A stretch of DNA of 64,000 nucleotides from UBA5070 sp035352895 (GTDB lineage Bacteria > Fibrobacterota > Fibrobacteria > UBA5070): positions 1-64,000 of the forward strand of contig DAOPYN010000017.1 in assembly GCA_035352895.1 (NCBI GenBank), written 5' to 3'. The first letter of the stretch is position 1. Every line of letters starts with the position of its first letter. The translations under genes and the position numbers were made by a program. The notes below the pieces were generated by a model that had not been told where the DNA came from, did no database searches, and saw only the letters and a program-made list of their open reading frames with translations. This document shows positions 42,439 through 50,912 of this stretch, piece by piece.

Positions 42439-43524
42439 TCCCCGGCGCCGAAGACCTTCCGCCAATCCTGCCCGGGTAGCCTCCAGATAGGCACGTCCCC
42501 ATTGCTGGCAAGGCTCCAGATGGTTTCCCTCTGCCCATTCGTTCCATGCATTCACGAAGACCAGATCATCGTCCCCGCGCAAGGGCGACTTGGCCACCGT
42601 GGCGGCAAGCCACTCCCGATAGGCCTCGGGAGTGGATCCGAGGAAGATGGTCGCACCCTTCCTGCGGCGGGCGGAATTGTCCCACATGGGAGTCACGCAA
42701 GGATACAAGGTCCACCCAGGAGAGGGCCGGTCGAGGGCATCGCGAACCAACTGGGGATAGGACCAGATGCCATGGTCCATCCAGACCCGGGAAGCCAGCC
42801 CCCAATGCATGAGCTGGCGCCTCCAAAAGGAGCGTCGCAGGGGACGACCAAGCAACGTGCGGTCGGGTTGGAACTCGACGGCCGCATCGAAGTAGGAGGG
42901 CAGACTGGCGTGCTCGTCGGGGAAGCTCTCCACGCGGACCAGATGCACTCCCGGCAATCCGGCCTTGCAAGCCTCTTCGCGGAGGATCTCGGCGAACCGC
43001 CCGCAACCTTCGATCCTGGAGGCGCGGTAGATCAGGAACACGGGCTTGCCTCCGACCCGCAGCCAGCGCGGGTCCGCGAAGGCACCCACCAGCCAGCGGG
43101 AATGCGCCCGGAAATCTTCATCGTCCGTCCGCTGCGCAAGGAGGATTTCCGTTTCCCCTCCATCCCAGGCCCGCGTCCAGTTCTCGTTGGCCCAACAGAG
43201 GCAGAAGGGCATGTCCGGCTTGCCGGAGTCCAGGATCTCCTGGAAGGGACGTTCCAGAAGCCTCTTCCCACCGAACCAGTAGTGGTAGAAGCAGAACGCG
43301 TGGACCCCGTATTCACCGGCCAGGTCGGCCTGGGCCTGCCGCGCCTCGGGCAGACGCAGATCGTAGAAACCAAGATCCGCGGGAAGGTGCGGCTGCTGGT
43401 GCCCGTCGAACAGGGGACGAGCCCGGGTCACGTTGGTCCATTCGGTGAAGCCCTTGCCCCACCAGGCGTCGTTCTCGGCGATGGGATGGTACTGCGGCAG
43501 GTGGAACGCGACGATCCTTGTCAT
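42436..43524 (-). CDS. WbsX-like glycosyl hydrolase/transferase-associated protein (GH99-like)
   Basis: A 362-residue protein of the WbsX / GH99-like family common in O-antigen and rhamnan clusters. It starts MTRIVAFHLPQYHPIAENDAWWGKGFTEW, followed by FYHYWFGGKRLLERP, CLCWANENWTRAWDG (with candidate acidic residues) and FVNAWNEWAEGNHLEP, the diagnostic C-terminal signature. Its exact reaction is not established. The ATG at 43524 overlaps the upstream stop (ATGA), so longer open frames upstream are not used. It is the last gene of the polysaccharide operon running leftwards from about 49.2 kb. Confidence 0.85.
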   Translation of the reverse strand: MTRIVAFHLPQYHPIAENDAWWGKGFTEWTNVTRARPLFDGHQQPHLPADLGFYDLRLPEARQAQADLAGEYGVHAFCFYHYWFGGKRLLERPFQEILDSGKPDMPFCLCWANENWTRAWDGGETEILLAQRTDDEDFRAHSRWLVGAFADPRWLRVGGKPVFLIYRASRIEGCGRFAEILREEACKAGLPGVHLVRVESFPDEHASLPSYFDAAVEFQPDRTLLGRPLRRSFWRRQLMHWGLASRVWMDHGIWSYPQLVRDALDRPSPGWTLYPCVTPMWDNSARRRKGATIFLGSTPEAYREWLAATVAKSPLRGDDDLVFVNAWNEWAEGNHLEPCQQWGRAYLEATRAGLAEGLRRRG

Positions 43525-45014
43525 CTGGCGTCTCCGAGATGCCGGATGCGACGCGCGGGAACCCCTCCGACGATCTCGCCGGGCGCCACATCGCGGACCA
43601 CCACGGCATTCGCCCCGACCACAGCTCCCTTCCCGACACGGACGCCGGAAAGGATGCAGGCTCCTTCCCCGATCCACACGTCGTCCTCGATCAGGACTGG
43701 CCCCCGAGAGTGGAGTGGACAATCCCTGGCAGGAGTCTGGAGCATCGAAGGCCCCATATCTCCATGGGAGTGGTCGGTGATCAGCGCGTTCGCGCCGACG
43801 ATCACGTTGTTTCCGATTTCGATGCGGTCGATGGCCCCGACGTGGACACCGTTGTTGAGGGCCACATGGTCACCGATCAATATGACCGGCCGGTAGGTGG
43901 CGCCCTGGTAGTGGTCCCATGCTTCCAACCGCACGTCGGCGCAGGCCCAGAAATCCCGACCGATGCGGATGTGTTCTCCTCCAACCACATGCCAGGGATG
44001 CTTCACGCTCCCCCCCGGACCGAGGCTGGCGAGCACTGTCCGCAAGGCATCGTGCGCGGCCCTGTCCATCCGCTTTCGCAGGGCGAGATAGCGCTTGGCG
44101 CGCAGTCTCCGGGAAAGGTTCTCCAACCGCAAGGGACGGATCCATCGGCGCAACAGGGCGGGAAGCAGGGTCTTCCGGAACACGGGACGCCACCAGGAAG
44201 TCTTCCAGAGATGCCCCAGGCCATTCAAAGTCAGAGGCATGTCGCGCACCACCAGGAGCCCCACGGTCTGGAGGTTCTCCTCGAAGACCTTTTCCACGGT
44301 CTCGCGGGAGAACCCGGTACGGCGGCAATCGGCAAGCAGGTCCAAGAAATTCCTTGTGAAGACCTGCAGTCCATCGTAGCCACCGGAGTTCCCTCCACGG
44401 CAGATGGCGATCGGCTTGGTGGCAACAAGTCCGCGGTTGTGGGCATCCACCGTATGGATGCAGATCGATGCGGGAACGAGGTTGGTTCCGATCCTCGATT
44501 CGATGAATGGGAGGTCCACCGCATCCTTGCGCACCACGATCCCGGTGGCGGCGGTGAAATACAGCGAGACCTTCCGCAGGAAAGCATCCGCATCGAGGTC
44601 TTCCCAGTCCGCTCCGACCGGTTCTGAACGGTATCCACTGCAGAAGACGTCCTGCCAGTCCTGGCTGGCGAAGAGGAAGGGAGGCTCGCCGTGCTCCTCG
44701 ATCCCCCGGATGATGGATTCCAGCGCGTCGGAAACCGGCAGATCGTCGTCGCAGAGGATCCAGACGTAGCGACCGAGCCCGGCGGAAAGGCACGCGATCA
44801 TGTTCCGATCCGATCCGATGTTCGTCGGATGCCGCACATGCTTGACCCGCCCACCGAAACACGCCACCACATCGGGAGTCGCATCCGGAGATGCATTGTC
44901 CAGGACGACGCATTCGACGCGTTCGTCCAACTGCGGGACCAGCTTCTCCAGGGTTTCCCGGAGGTGCCGCGCCCTGTTGTAGGTGGGAATGGCTACGGTG
45001 AGGATCGGATCCAT
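43521..45014 (-). CDS. Glycosyltransferase family 2 fused to a hexapeptide acyltransferase
   Basis: A 497-residue bifunctional protein. The N-terminal GT2 domain starts DPILTVAIPTYNRARHLRETLE, has the LDNASPD strand and the metal-binding ILCDDDLP, and runs to about residue 280. The C-terminal 165 residues form a left-handed beta-helix acyltransferase (IGDHVALNNGVHVGAIDRIEIGNNVIVGANALITDHSH, then IEDDVWIGEGACILSGVRVGKGAVVGANAVV). It probably both adds a sugar and acetylates the growing surface polysaccharide. The ATG at 45014 is one base after the Wzt stop; its own stop overlaps the WbsX start. Such a fusion of the two activities is uncommon. Confidence 0.83.
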   Translation of the reverse strand: MDPILTVAIPTYNRARHLRETLEKLVPQLDERVECVVLDNASPDATPDVVACFGGRVKHVRHPTNIGSDRNMIACLSAGLGRYVWILCDDDLPVSDALESIIRGIEEHGEPPFLFASQDWQDVFCSGYRSEPVGADWEDLDADAFLRKVSLYFTAATGIVVRKDAVDLPFIESRIGTNLVPASICIHTVDAHNRGLVATKPIAICRGGNSGGYDGLQVFTRNFLDLLADCRRTGFSRETVEKVFEENLQTVGLLVVRDMPLTLNGLGHLWKTSWWRPVFRKTLLPALLRRWIRPLRLENLSRRLRAKRYLALRKRMDRAAHDALRTVLASLGPGGSVKHPWHVVGGEHIRIGRDFWACADVRLEAWDHYQGATYRPVILIGDHVALNNGVHVGAIDRIEIGNNVIVGANALITDHSHGDMGPSMLQTPARDCPLHSRGPVLIEDDVWIGEGACILSGVRVGKGAVVGANAVVVRDVAPGEIVGGVPARRIRHLGDAR

Positions 45015-45015
45015 T

Positions 45016-46296
45016 TCAGTCTGCGAGCTGAACCAAGCGGGTCTTCCAGGCCAGCCGTGGACGCACCTGCCCCCACCAGTCGCCGGTGAATTCGCCTCGC
45101 ATCGACCCGGAGTCGTGTCCAAGGAACGAAATCGCCTCGGGGACGTTCACTTCGATCCGGGAAACGTCCGTCACGAGGAATGCACTGACCAGATATTGCT
45201 TGTCATTGAGGAAATCGGGAGGCAATGTGCAACGCGAAACGTATACACCCTTGGCGTGGGGAGCGGTACCGATGGGATCCTCTCCCAGGATCGCCGATGG
45301 GCTGTTTCCGGAGGCGAGGATCACCCCGGCTCCGGCGTCCAGGAGATGGATGCTCACACCGGCGTTCACTCCATCCCGGAGGACCTCGTATTCGATCTCC
45401 ACATGGATCGCACGACCGATGTCCACGGCGCTTGCGGTTTCGCCGTCCGAAATGACCCTGATGGCGAGCAACCGGACGTTCTCCCCTGCGGGAGCCTCCT
45501 CCGGCGACCAGACCCGTTCGTCCGCAGCGGCTCCTGCAAGCTGCAAATACCTCTGGGTAGCGAGTTCCACGGAACCATCGAAATCCACACCACCTCGATC
45601 GAGGACCACGCCGCGCTTGCACAGCGAGGCCACGCTGGACATGTTGTGGGAAACGAACACCACCGTGCGTCCGTTCTTGGAAACCGCGTCCATCTTGCCC
45701 AGGCATTTGCGCTGGAACTGGGCATCTCCGACGGCGAGAACCTCGTCCACGAGAAGGATTTCCGTCTCGAGGTGAGCCGCAACGGCGAAGGCCAACCGCA
45801 TGTACATGCCGCTCGAATAGCGCTTCACCGGAGTGTCGACGAATGCCCCGACATTGGCGAATTCGACGATCTCGTCGAATTTCGCGCGTACTTCCGCGCG
45901 GGACATCCCGAGGATGGCGCCGGAAAGGAAGATGTTCTCGCGACCGGACAGATCCTGATGGAACCCTGTCCCGACTTCGAGGAGGGATCCGATGCGTCCG
46001 CGCAGGATGGCCTCTCCGGAGGTGGGGCGCACGATGCGGGAGAGGGTCTTGAGGAGGGTGGACTTCCCGGCACCGTTGCGACCGACCAACCCCACGCTCT
46101 CGCCGGGTTGGATGGTGAGGGAAATGTCCCGAAGTCCCCAAAAATCCTTGTACTGGTCCTTGGGCAGCCTCCCCTTGGCGAGACTCCTCAGCCAATGGCC
46201 GATCTCGTCGCCAAGATCGGAGCCGAATTTTCCCTGCGCGCTTTGCCGGATCCGGTACCGCTTGGAGAGGTTTTGGAGTTCGATGGCTGGCAGCAT
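45016..46296 (-). CDS. wzt: Polysaccharide ABC transporter ATP-binding protein (Wzt type)
   Basis: A 426-residue ATPase that drives export of a lipid-linked polysaccharide with Wzm. The nucleotide domain has GRNGAGKSTLLKTL (Walker A), the YSSGMYMRLAFAVA signature, EILLVDEVLAVGD (Walker B) and VVFVSHN (switch His). The C-terminal 170 residues match the Wzt-type beta-sandwich that recognises the glycan terminus, so chain-end modification by the cluster's acyltransferase may be the export signal. The start ATG overlaps the wzm stop as TGATG. The gene order wzm-wzt-GT2/LbH-wbsX is compact, with overlaps of 1-4 nt or one-base gaps. Confidence 0.92.
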   Translation of the reverse strand: MLPAIELQNLSKRYRIRQSAQGKFGSDLGDEIGHWLRSLAKGRLPKDQYKDFWGLRDISLTIQPGESVGLVGRNGAGKSTLLKTLSRIVRPTSGEAILRGRIGSLLEVGTGFHQDLSGRENIFLSGAILGMSRAEVRAKFDEIVEFANVGAFVDTPVKRYSSGMYMRLAFAVAAHLETEILLVDEVLAVGDAQFQRKCLGKMDAVSKNGRTVVFVSHNMSSVASLCKRGVVLDRGGVDFDGSVELATQRYLQLAGAAADERVWSPEEAPAGENVRLLAIRVISDGETASAVDIGRAIHVEIEYEVLRDGVNAGVSIHLLDAGAGVILASGNSPSAILGEDPIGTAPHAKGVYVSRCTLPPDFLNDKQYLVSAFLVTDVSRIEVNVPEAISFLGHDSGSMRGEFTGDWWGQVRPRLAWKTRLVQLAD

Positions 46297-47129
46297 CAGA
46301 TGTAATCCGCGAAATCCTTTTCCACCCGCCGGAAGACCCATGCGCCGAAAAGGAAGATGACGACCGACCCGATCAGGGAGGTCCAGACGGACCACAGGGG
46401 AGGAAGGGCGGAACCGGTCAAGGCATGCCGGAACAGGAGGACCGGAGCGCTCATGGGATTGGCCAGAAGCGGCCCCACCCACGGCGCGGGGACCACCTCC
46501 AGGGGATAGGCGACCGGAGTCGCCCAGATCCAGGCCTGGACAAGAAACGGCGCGATCTGGCGAAGGTCCCTGAATCGGATGTTCAGGGAGGAAAACAGCA
46601 TCCCCATCCCACCCGCCATCAGGAGAGTCGGAACCAAAGCCACCGGGATCCACAGGAGTCCGACTCCCGCCAGGCCCAACGCCATGCAGATGGGAGCGAG
46701 GATGACCAACGAGACGACGAAGTCGGCAAGGACGGAAACCGTCGCCGACAGGGGCAGCAGGAGTCGAGGGAAGTAGACCTTGGTGATCAACCGCTCGTCC
46801 TGGATGAGGCTCGCGCTGCCGCGTTCCATCCCCTGCGAGAACACCGTCCAGATCACGATCCCGGAAAGCACGAACAACGGATAGGGAACCCCCTGGGTGG
46901 GCACCTTCACGAACACCCCGAACACGAGCCAGTAGAGGAGACCGGTCATCCCCGGCTGCAGGAGCATCCACACCATCCCGAAGAACGTCTGGGCGTACCG
47001 GATGTTGATCTGCCTCCAGACCAGGACGGAGAACAAGCCACGAGCGGCCCACAGGTCCACCAGGCTTTGGAGCACGGGAGGATCGGCCGCACCGATCCTC
47101 ACTTCACGAATGGCACCGGAGGAGCTCAT
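46296..47129 (-). CDS. wzm: Polysaccharide ABC transporter permease (Wzm type)
   Basis: A 277-residue ABC-2 family permease with six predicted membrane helices. Features include the N-terminal amphipathic LFSVLVWRQINIRYAQTFFGMVWMLLQP, common to Wzm/TagG proteins, the RLITKVYFPRLLLPL loop and the conserved FLVQAWIWATPVAYP. It forms the membrane channel with Wzt for O-antigen or capsule export. Its ATG overlaps the stop of a 16-codon ORF and has no SD, so coupled initiation is likely. A strong TATCTT box lies about 60 nt upstream. Confidence 0.92.
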   Translation of the reverse strand: MSSSGAIREVRIGAADPPVLQSLVDLWAARGLFSVLVWRQINIRYAQTFFGMVWMLLQPGMTGLLYWLVFGVFVKVPTQGVPYPLFVLSGIVIWTVFSQGMERGSASLIQDERLITKVYFPRLLLPLSATVSVLADFVVSLVILAPICMALGLAGVGLLWIPVALVPTLLMAGGMGMLFSSLNIRFRDLRQIAPFLVQAWIWATPVAYPLEVVPAPWVGPLLANPMSAPVLLFRHALTGSALPPLWSVWTSLIGSVVIFLFGAWVFRRVEKDFADYI

Positions 47130-47176
47130 CGGGAAACCGCGGCGTTGAGGGTGTCGTGGATGATGGTCGATGGCAT
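47126..47176 (-). CDS. 16-residue upstream ORF coupled to wzm
   Basis: ATG at 47176 opens MPSTIIHDTLNAAVSR and stops at TGA 47128-47126, which overlaps the wzm ATG as ATGA. TATCTT in the context GCTATCTTTGCCGG (47193-47188) ends 11 nt before, so the peptide would start about 5 nt into the message. The likely role is delivering ribosomes to wzm, or an attenuating leader peptide. No repeated rare codons are seen. Confidence 0.35.
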   Translation of the reverse strand: MPSTIIHDTLNAAVSR

Positions 47177-47187
47177 GAAGTCCGGCA

Positions 47188-47193
47188 AAGATA
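47188..47193 (-). promoter_or_regulatory. -10 box of the wzm operon
   Basis: TATCTT in GCTATCTTTGCC, identical over 12 bases with the boxes before lysA and the GT2-GT4 gene. It lies just after the GT2-GT4 stop codon and gives the export genes a separate promoter. Confidence 0.45.
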
Positions 47194-47195
47194 GC

Positions 47196-49223
47196 TCAGG
47201 GATCCTGCCAACCCTGCCTGCGTCGGGCCTCGAGCAAAAGCGCCCGGAGTTCTTCCTTCGCACGGGACGTGGAGAATGTTTCCTCCAGGAGTTTCCTGGC
47301 CTCCTGGGCGACGAGACTCCAAGCATGGGAATCCGTGTAGAGTTCGATGGTCGCCTGGGCGAAGGTTTCCGCGTCGTCGGCGATACGGGCGCTCCGGCGA
47401 TCCTCCAGGCCCATTCCCTCGGCCCCGATCCGAGTTGTCACCACCGGAAGACCCGCCGCCATGGCCGAATTGATCTTCCCCTTCACCCCGGCCCCGAATC
47501 GAAGCGGCACCACCATCAGCCGCACGGAATCCAGGATCGGATCCAGCTCCTGGACATATCCGACCACTTCCACCGCATCGGAAGCCAGGGCCTGCACCTC
47601 GGGAACCATGTTGCTGCCCACCACCAGGAGACGGACTTCGGGCAGCCGTTTGCGCACCAGCGGAAGAACTTCCGTGGCGAAGAAGGAGACGGCGTCGATG
47701 TTGGGATTGTGCTTGAAGCTTCCCAGGAACAGGAGATGCTCGCGGCCTTCGAACGGCTTGATCCGCGAAGGGACTTCCATGATGTTCGAAAGGATGCGGA
47801 TCTTCGCGCCCGCGGATGCCTCCCGGAGCAAGGGGAGTTCCGCGGCGCTCACCACCCAGGTGAGATCCGCCAGGCGGGCGCCCTCGCATTCCATTTTCCG
47901 GTAGGACTGCGCGAGTCGATGGATTCGGGCACTGCCGGACACTTCGAATTCGCGCCCCAAGCGCAGGAAATGGAGATCTACCGTGTCGTAGACGAGGAGC
48001 GCCCTCGAAGCGCGCTGCCTGACGGCCTTCCAATGGCGCGTGAACACCCTGGGTCGGCTGAGGACCACCACATCCAACTCAGAACCGTGTCGGCGCAGGT
48101 ATTCCGGCAGGGACCGCGAAGCGGGAGACCGCACGACTTCGATTCCCTCGCGCTCCAGCTCCCGCCAACGATCCGGCGTCCCCAGCGATCCGTCCAGCGC
48201 GAAGAAACGCACGTCGAATCCCGCCTCGCGGGCCGACCGCAGGAGACCCACCACCCGGACCGAACCGGAATCGAAGTCCGGTCGCGGGAATTGGCTGTCG
48301 ACGAAGAGGAACACCGGTCGAGGACGACGCACCGACGCCAGTTGCAATGAGGAACGAGGCGGTGCGTGATCGCGATCGAGAACCTCCGCCCAGCGTTCGC
48401 GGAACTTGGTCCGGTTCACCGCCTGGAATCGTTTGGTTCCCGTGGATTCGTCCGTGCCGGAACTGATCCCCTCGTGGTGGATCACCACGCTGGCAGGCTG
48501 CACATAGACCGTCTTCCCCGCCTGCCGGACACGGAAGGCGAGATCGGAATCCTCGTAGTAGGCGGGCGCGAAGTGGCTGTCGAAACCACCAAGTTCCCGG
48601 AACAATCCGGTGGGAAGGCAGATCGAGGCTCCGGAACAGTAGTCGACTTCGCGAAGATGGCAGAACTGGTGGTGATCGGGATTTCCCAGACGACCGTGGT
48701 TGCGAGCGGATCCGTCGCGCCAGACGATTCCTCCGCATTCCTGCAGCTTCCCGTTGGGATAGACGAGCTTGGAGCCGACCAATCCCGCATCGGGTCGGAT
48801 GCGGAAGGTCCCGACGAGCTCGTCCAGCCATCCCGGCTGCACCTCGGTGTCGTTGTTCAGGAAGACCAGGAATTGCCCCCGCGAGACCGCGGCCCCGGCG
48901 TTGGATGCGCCGATGAACCCCAGGTTGGTCGGATTCCGAAACAGATGCACTCCGTGCACCCATTCCAGCTCCCGCGGTGTCCCTCCCGGAGTACAATCGT
49001 CCACCACCACCACTTCGAAGGAAATCCGTGTCCGATGGCCGGCCAGGGATTCCATGCATCTCAGGGTGATCGCACCATGACCGTAGACGGGAACCACGAT
49101 GGAGACGAGAGGGTCGTCCACGACGGCGAACCGGAGCGGATTCCTCGCGGAGGTCCGCTGCTGCCCCTCCCCTTCCGAGTTCCCCATCAGCCTTCGGACC
49201 CGACGCCACAATGCCTTTCTCAC
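47196..49223 (-). CDS. Two-domain glycosyltransferase (GT2 + GT4)
   Basis: A 675-residue protein with two transferase domains. The first (about residues 35-290) is GT2, with PLVSIVVPVYGHGAITLRCMESL, VVVVDDCTPGG, LVFLNNDTEVQPGWLDEL and YYEDSDLAFRVRQAG. The second (about 320-670) is GT4-like, with a Rossmann half around LLVYDTVDLHFLRLG and the C-terminal LLFLGSFKHNPNIDAVSFF...MVVPLRFGAGVKGKINSAMAAGLPVVTT signature. It adds at least two sugars to the polysaccharide. The GTG at 49223 (MRKALWRRVRRLM) is chosen because GCTATCTTTGCC ends 7 nt before it; an ATG at 49187 is the alternative. Confidence 0.85.
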   Translation of the reverse strand: MRKALWRRVRRLMGNSEGEGQQRTSARNPLRFAVVDDPLVSIVVPVYGHGAITLRCMESLAGHRTRISFEVVVVDDCTPGGTPRELEWVHGVHLFRNPTNLGFIGASNAGAAVSRGQFLVFLNNDTEVQPGWLDELVGTFRIRPDAGLVGSKLVYPNGKLQECGGIVWRDGSARNHGRLGNPDHHQFCHLREVDYCSGASICLPTGLFRELGGFDSHFAPAYYEDSDLAFRVRQAGKTVYVQPASVVIHHEGISSGTDESTGTKRFQAVNRTKFRERWAEVLDRDHAPPRSSLQLASVRRPRPVFLFVDSQFPRPDFDSGSVRVVGLLRSAREAGFDVRFFALDGSLGTPDRWRELEREGIEVVRSPASRSLPEYLRRHGSELDVVVLSRPRVFTRHWKAVRQRASRALLVYDTVDLHFLRLGREFEVSGSARIHRLAQSYRKMECEGARLADLTWVVSAAELPLLREASAGAKIRILSNIMEVPSRIKPFEGREHLLFLGSFKHNPNIDAVSFFATEVLPLVRKRLPEVRLLVVGSNMVPEVQALASDAVEVVGYVQELDPILDSVRLMVVPLRFGAGVKGKINSAMAAGLPVVTTRIGAEGMGLEDRRSARIADDAETFAQATIELYTDSHAWSLVAQEARKLLEETFSTSRAKEELRALLLEARRRQGWQDP

Positions 49224-49230
49224 GGCGGCA

Positions 49231-49261
49231 AAGATAGCTCGCTGGTCGCTTGGACTATTTT
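49231..49261. promoter_or_regulatory. Divergent -10 boxes of two glycosyltransferase genes
   Basis: TATCTT on the minus strand (49236-49231) lies 7 nt before the GTG of the GT2-GT4 gene. TATTTT on the plus strand (49256-49261) lies 8 nt before the TTG of the GT2 gene. The boxes are 19 bp apart, and neither gene has an SD sequence. Confidence 0.45.
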
Positions 49262-49269
49262 TCCTTTCC

Positions 49270-50199
49270 TTGGACCGAGAACGGAACGGCAATCCCGGGA
49301 GCACGCCCTCCCCGCTGGTTGAGGCTTGCATGGTCCTCTACCGGTCCACCCACTGCATCGAAGAATCGCTTGCTTCCCTACCCGCTCCCCATGGGGCGGT
49401 CCTCGTCGAAAACCTCCCCGGCGACGGTTCGTCGGAAGCCGCGCTTCGCGTCCGGCCAGATGCGAAGGTGATCCGTCCGGGCAGGAACCTCGGCTTCGGG
49501 GGAGGATGCAATCTCGCCTTCCGCCACTCCACGGCACCATACCTGCTTCTGCTCAATCCGGACGCATCCCTCCACCGTGATTGTCTGGATGTCCTCGTCG
49601 CCCACATGGAGGCCAATCCCCGGTGCGGGGCGGCTGGCCCCCTGGTGCTGCGATCGACCGATGGAACCATCGATTCGGCGGGGATGGAGAGACTCGCTCC
49701 CGGATGGACTCGCGACCGGAACCGAGGATTGCCATCCTCCAGCGCACCCGAAGGTGGTTCCGTCCAGTGCCTGTCGGCAGGAGTTCTCCTTCTCCGACGC
49801 AGCGCGCTCGAAGACGCCGGTCGGTTCCCCGATGCGTTCTGGACGGACCTGTTCCTCTACAGCGAGGATGTCGAGCTCTCCTTCGCCCTGCACAGGAGAG
49901 GATGGGATCTCCATTTCGAACCGAGGGCCTTGGCGTTCCACGCCGTGGGAGGTTCCAATCCGCCTCGACGCACCATTCGAGCGATGTCGGCCCGGAATCG
50001 TCTCCTCACCGGGATGGTCCACTCGACTCGGAAGGATCTGATCCACCTTCCCACCCTGCTGCGGTGGGCATGGAGGATCACCCTCGATCTCCCTCGCCTC
50101 GTGGACAATTTCCTTCTTCCCGAATTGCGCCGCTGCTTCTGGCCCCTGGTCGGACAGGTGGGCGAACGGAGACGGAACCTGCGGACCACCGACTCCTAG
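49270..50199 (+). CDS. Glycosyltransferase family 2 protein
   Basis: A 309-residue rhamnosyltransferase-like GT2 enzyme. The first strand is VEACMVLYRSTHCIEESL, then VLVENLPGDGS, NLGFGGGCNLAF, YLLLLNPDASLHRD (metal-binding DxD equivalent) and FLYSEDVELSFALHRRGW with the catalytic-base ED. The TTG at 49270 is favoured because an ATG at 49330 would cut the first beta strand and a TATTTT box ends 8 nt upstream. It is divergent from the main polysaccharide operon but clearly belongs to the same pathway. Its stop codon overlaps the convergent PAP2 stop within CTAG. Confidence 0.85.
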   Translation: MDRERNGNPGSTPSPLVEACMVLYRSTHCIEESLASLPAPHGAVLVENLPGDGSSEAALRVRPDAKVIRPGRNLGFGGGCNLAFRHSTAPYLLLLNPDASLHRDCLDVLVAHMEANPRCGAAGPLVLRSTDGTIDSAGMERLAPGWTRDRNRGLPSSSAPEGGSVQCLSAGVLLLRRSALEDAGRFPDAFWTDLFLYSEDVELSFALHRRGWDLHFEPRALAFHAVGGSNPPRRTIRAMSARNRLLTGMVHSTRKDLIHLPTLLRWAWRITLDLPRLVDNFLLPELRRCFWPLVGQVGERRRNLRTTDS

Positions 50200-50912
50200 A
50201 AGTTGCGCACCATCACCAACCCCGGCGCCCCGTTCCAGGATGGCACCATGGTCCAGCTGGAATCGCGTCGCTGGTTCCAGGACCGGACCACCCGATTGCA
50301 CACCAGCCCCAGTCCAGCCGAGAAGGCCACGTCGGAGCTCCAATGCCAGTTGTCGTGGACACGCGAGAGCGAGGTGCCGAGGGCCACCGCGTAGAGGCCG
50401 CCAGCCAGCCAGGGGTATTCCGAATACTCCAGGGCGTAGGCCGTAAGCAGCCCCCAGGCCGATCCCGAGTGACCGGAAGGGAAGGAAGCCCTGCTCTCGC
50501 GGAATCCTGGCCCATAGAACTCGTAGGGGGATTCCGCGTAACGCGGACGCTGGCGCTGGGCGCCGAACTTGCCCGCCACGACGATCATCTGGGTGAGGGA
50601 CCAGGCCTCCAGACCGTTGCGGGAAGCCCGAGCCAATCGCGGCGCCCTTCCGCCCGAACCAGCCCACCACAAGCCACCGGCCAGCGGCAGGGACCAATAT
50701 CCGTCACCAACGGATTTGGCGACGACCGCAACGTTTTCCGTCGCCGCGTTCTGGTGAGACTGGGACCAATCCTTGATATCCCCGTCCAAGGTGAAAAGCA
50801 ATCCGGTCGCGGCCATGGTACCCGCCGCGATCCCCGTCTCCGTGACGGTCCAAACGCCGCGCGAGGAGTCGCTCCCCGCACCGGCCAGGACCATCAGGAG
50901 CGCGCCAATCAC
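50196..50912 (-). CDS. PAP2-family phosphatase
   Basis: A 238-residue membrane-associated lipid phosphatase of the PAP2/BacA-independent class. The three phosphatase motifs are present: KFGAQRQRPRY (KxxxxxxRP), FPSGHS (PSGH) and SRVHDNWHWSSD (SRxxxxxHxxxD). Hydrophobic helices surround them. It could dephosphorylate undecaprenyl pyrophosphate or phosphatidic acid. The start is GTG at 50912, overlapping the lysA stop as GTGA. As last gene of the operon it may link lipid-carrier recycling to the adjoining polysaccharide genes, but that is inferred. Confidence 0.85.
   Translation of the reverse strand: MIGALLMVLAGAGSDSSRGVWTVTETGIAAGTMAATGLLFTLDGDIKDWSQSHQNAATENVAVVAKSVGDGYWSLPLAGGLWWAGSGGRAPRLARASRNGLEAWSLTQMIVVAGKFGAQRQRPRYAESPYEFYGPGFRESRASFPSGHSGSAWGLLTAYALEYSEYPWLAGGLYAVALGTSLSRVHDNWHWSSDVAFSAGLGLVCNRVVRSWNQRRDSSWTMVPSWNGAPGLVMVRNF

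Noticed and set aside
39492..42551. A 1019-residue open frame on the minus strand
   Set aside because: Antisense shadow of metG and the DEAD-box helicase, with no recognisable domain.
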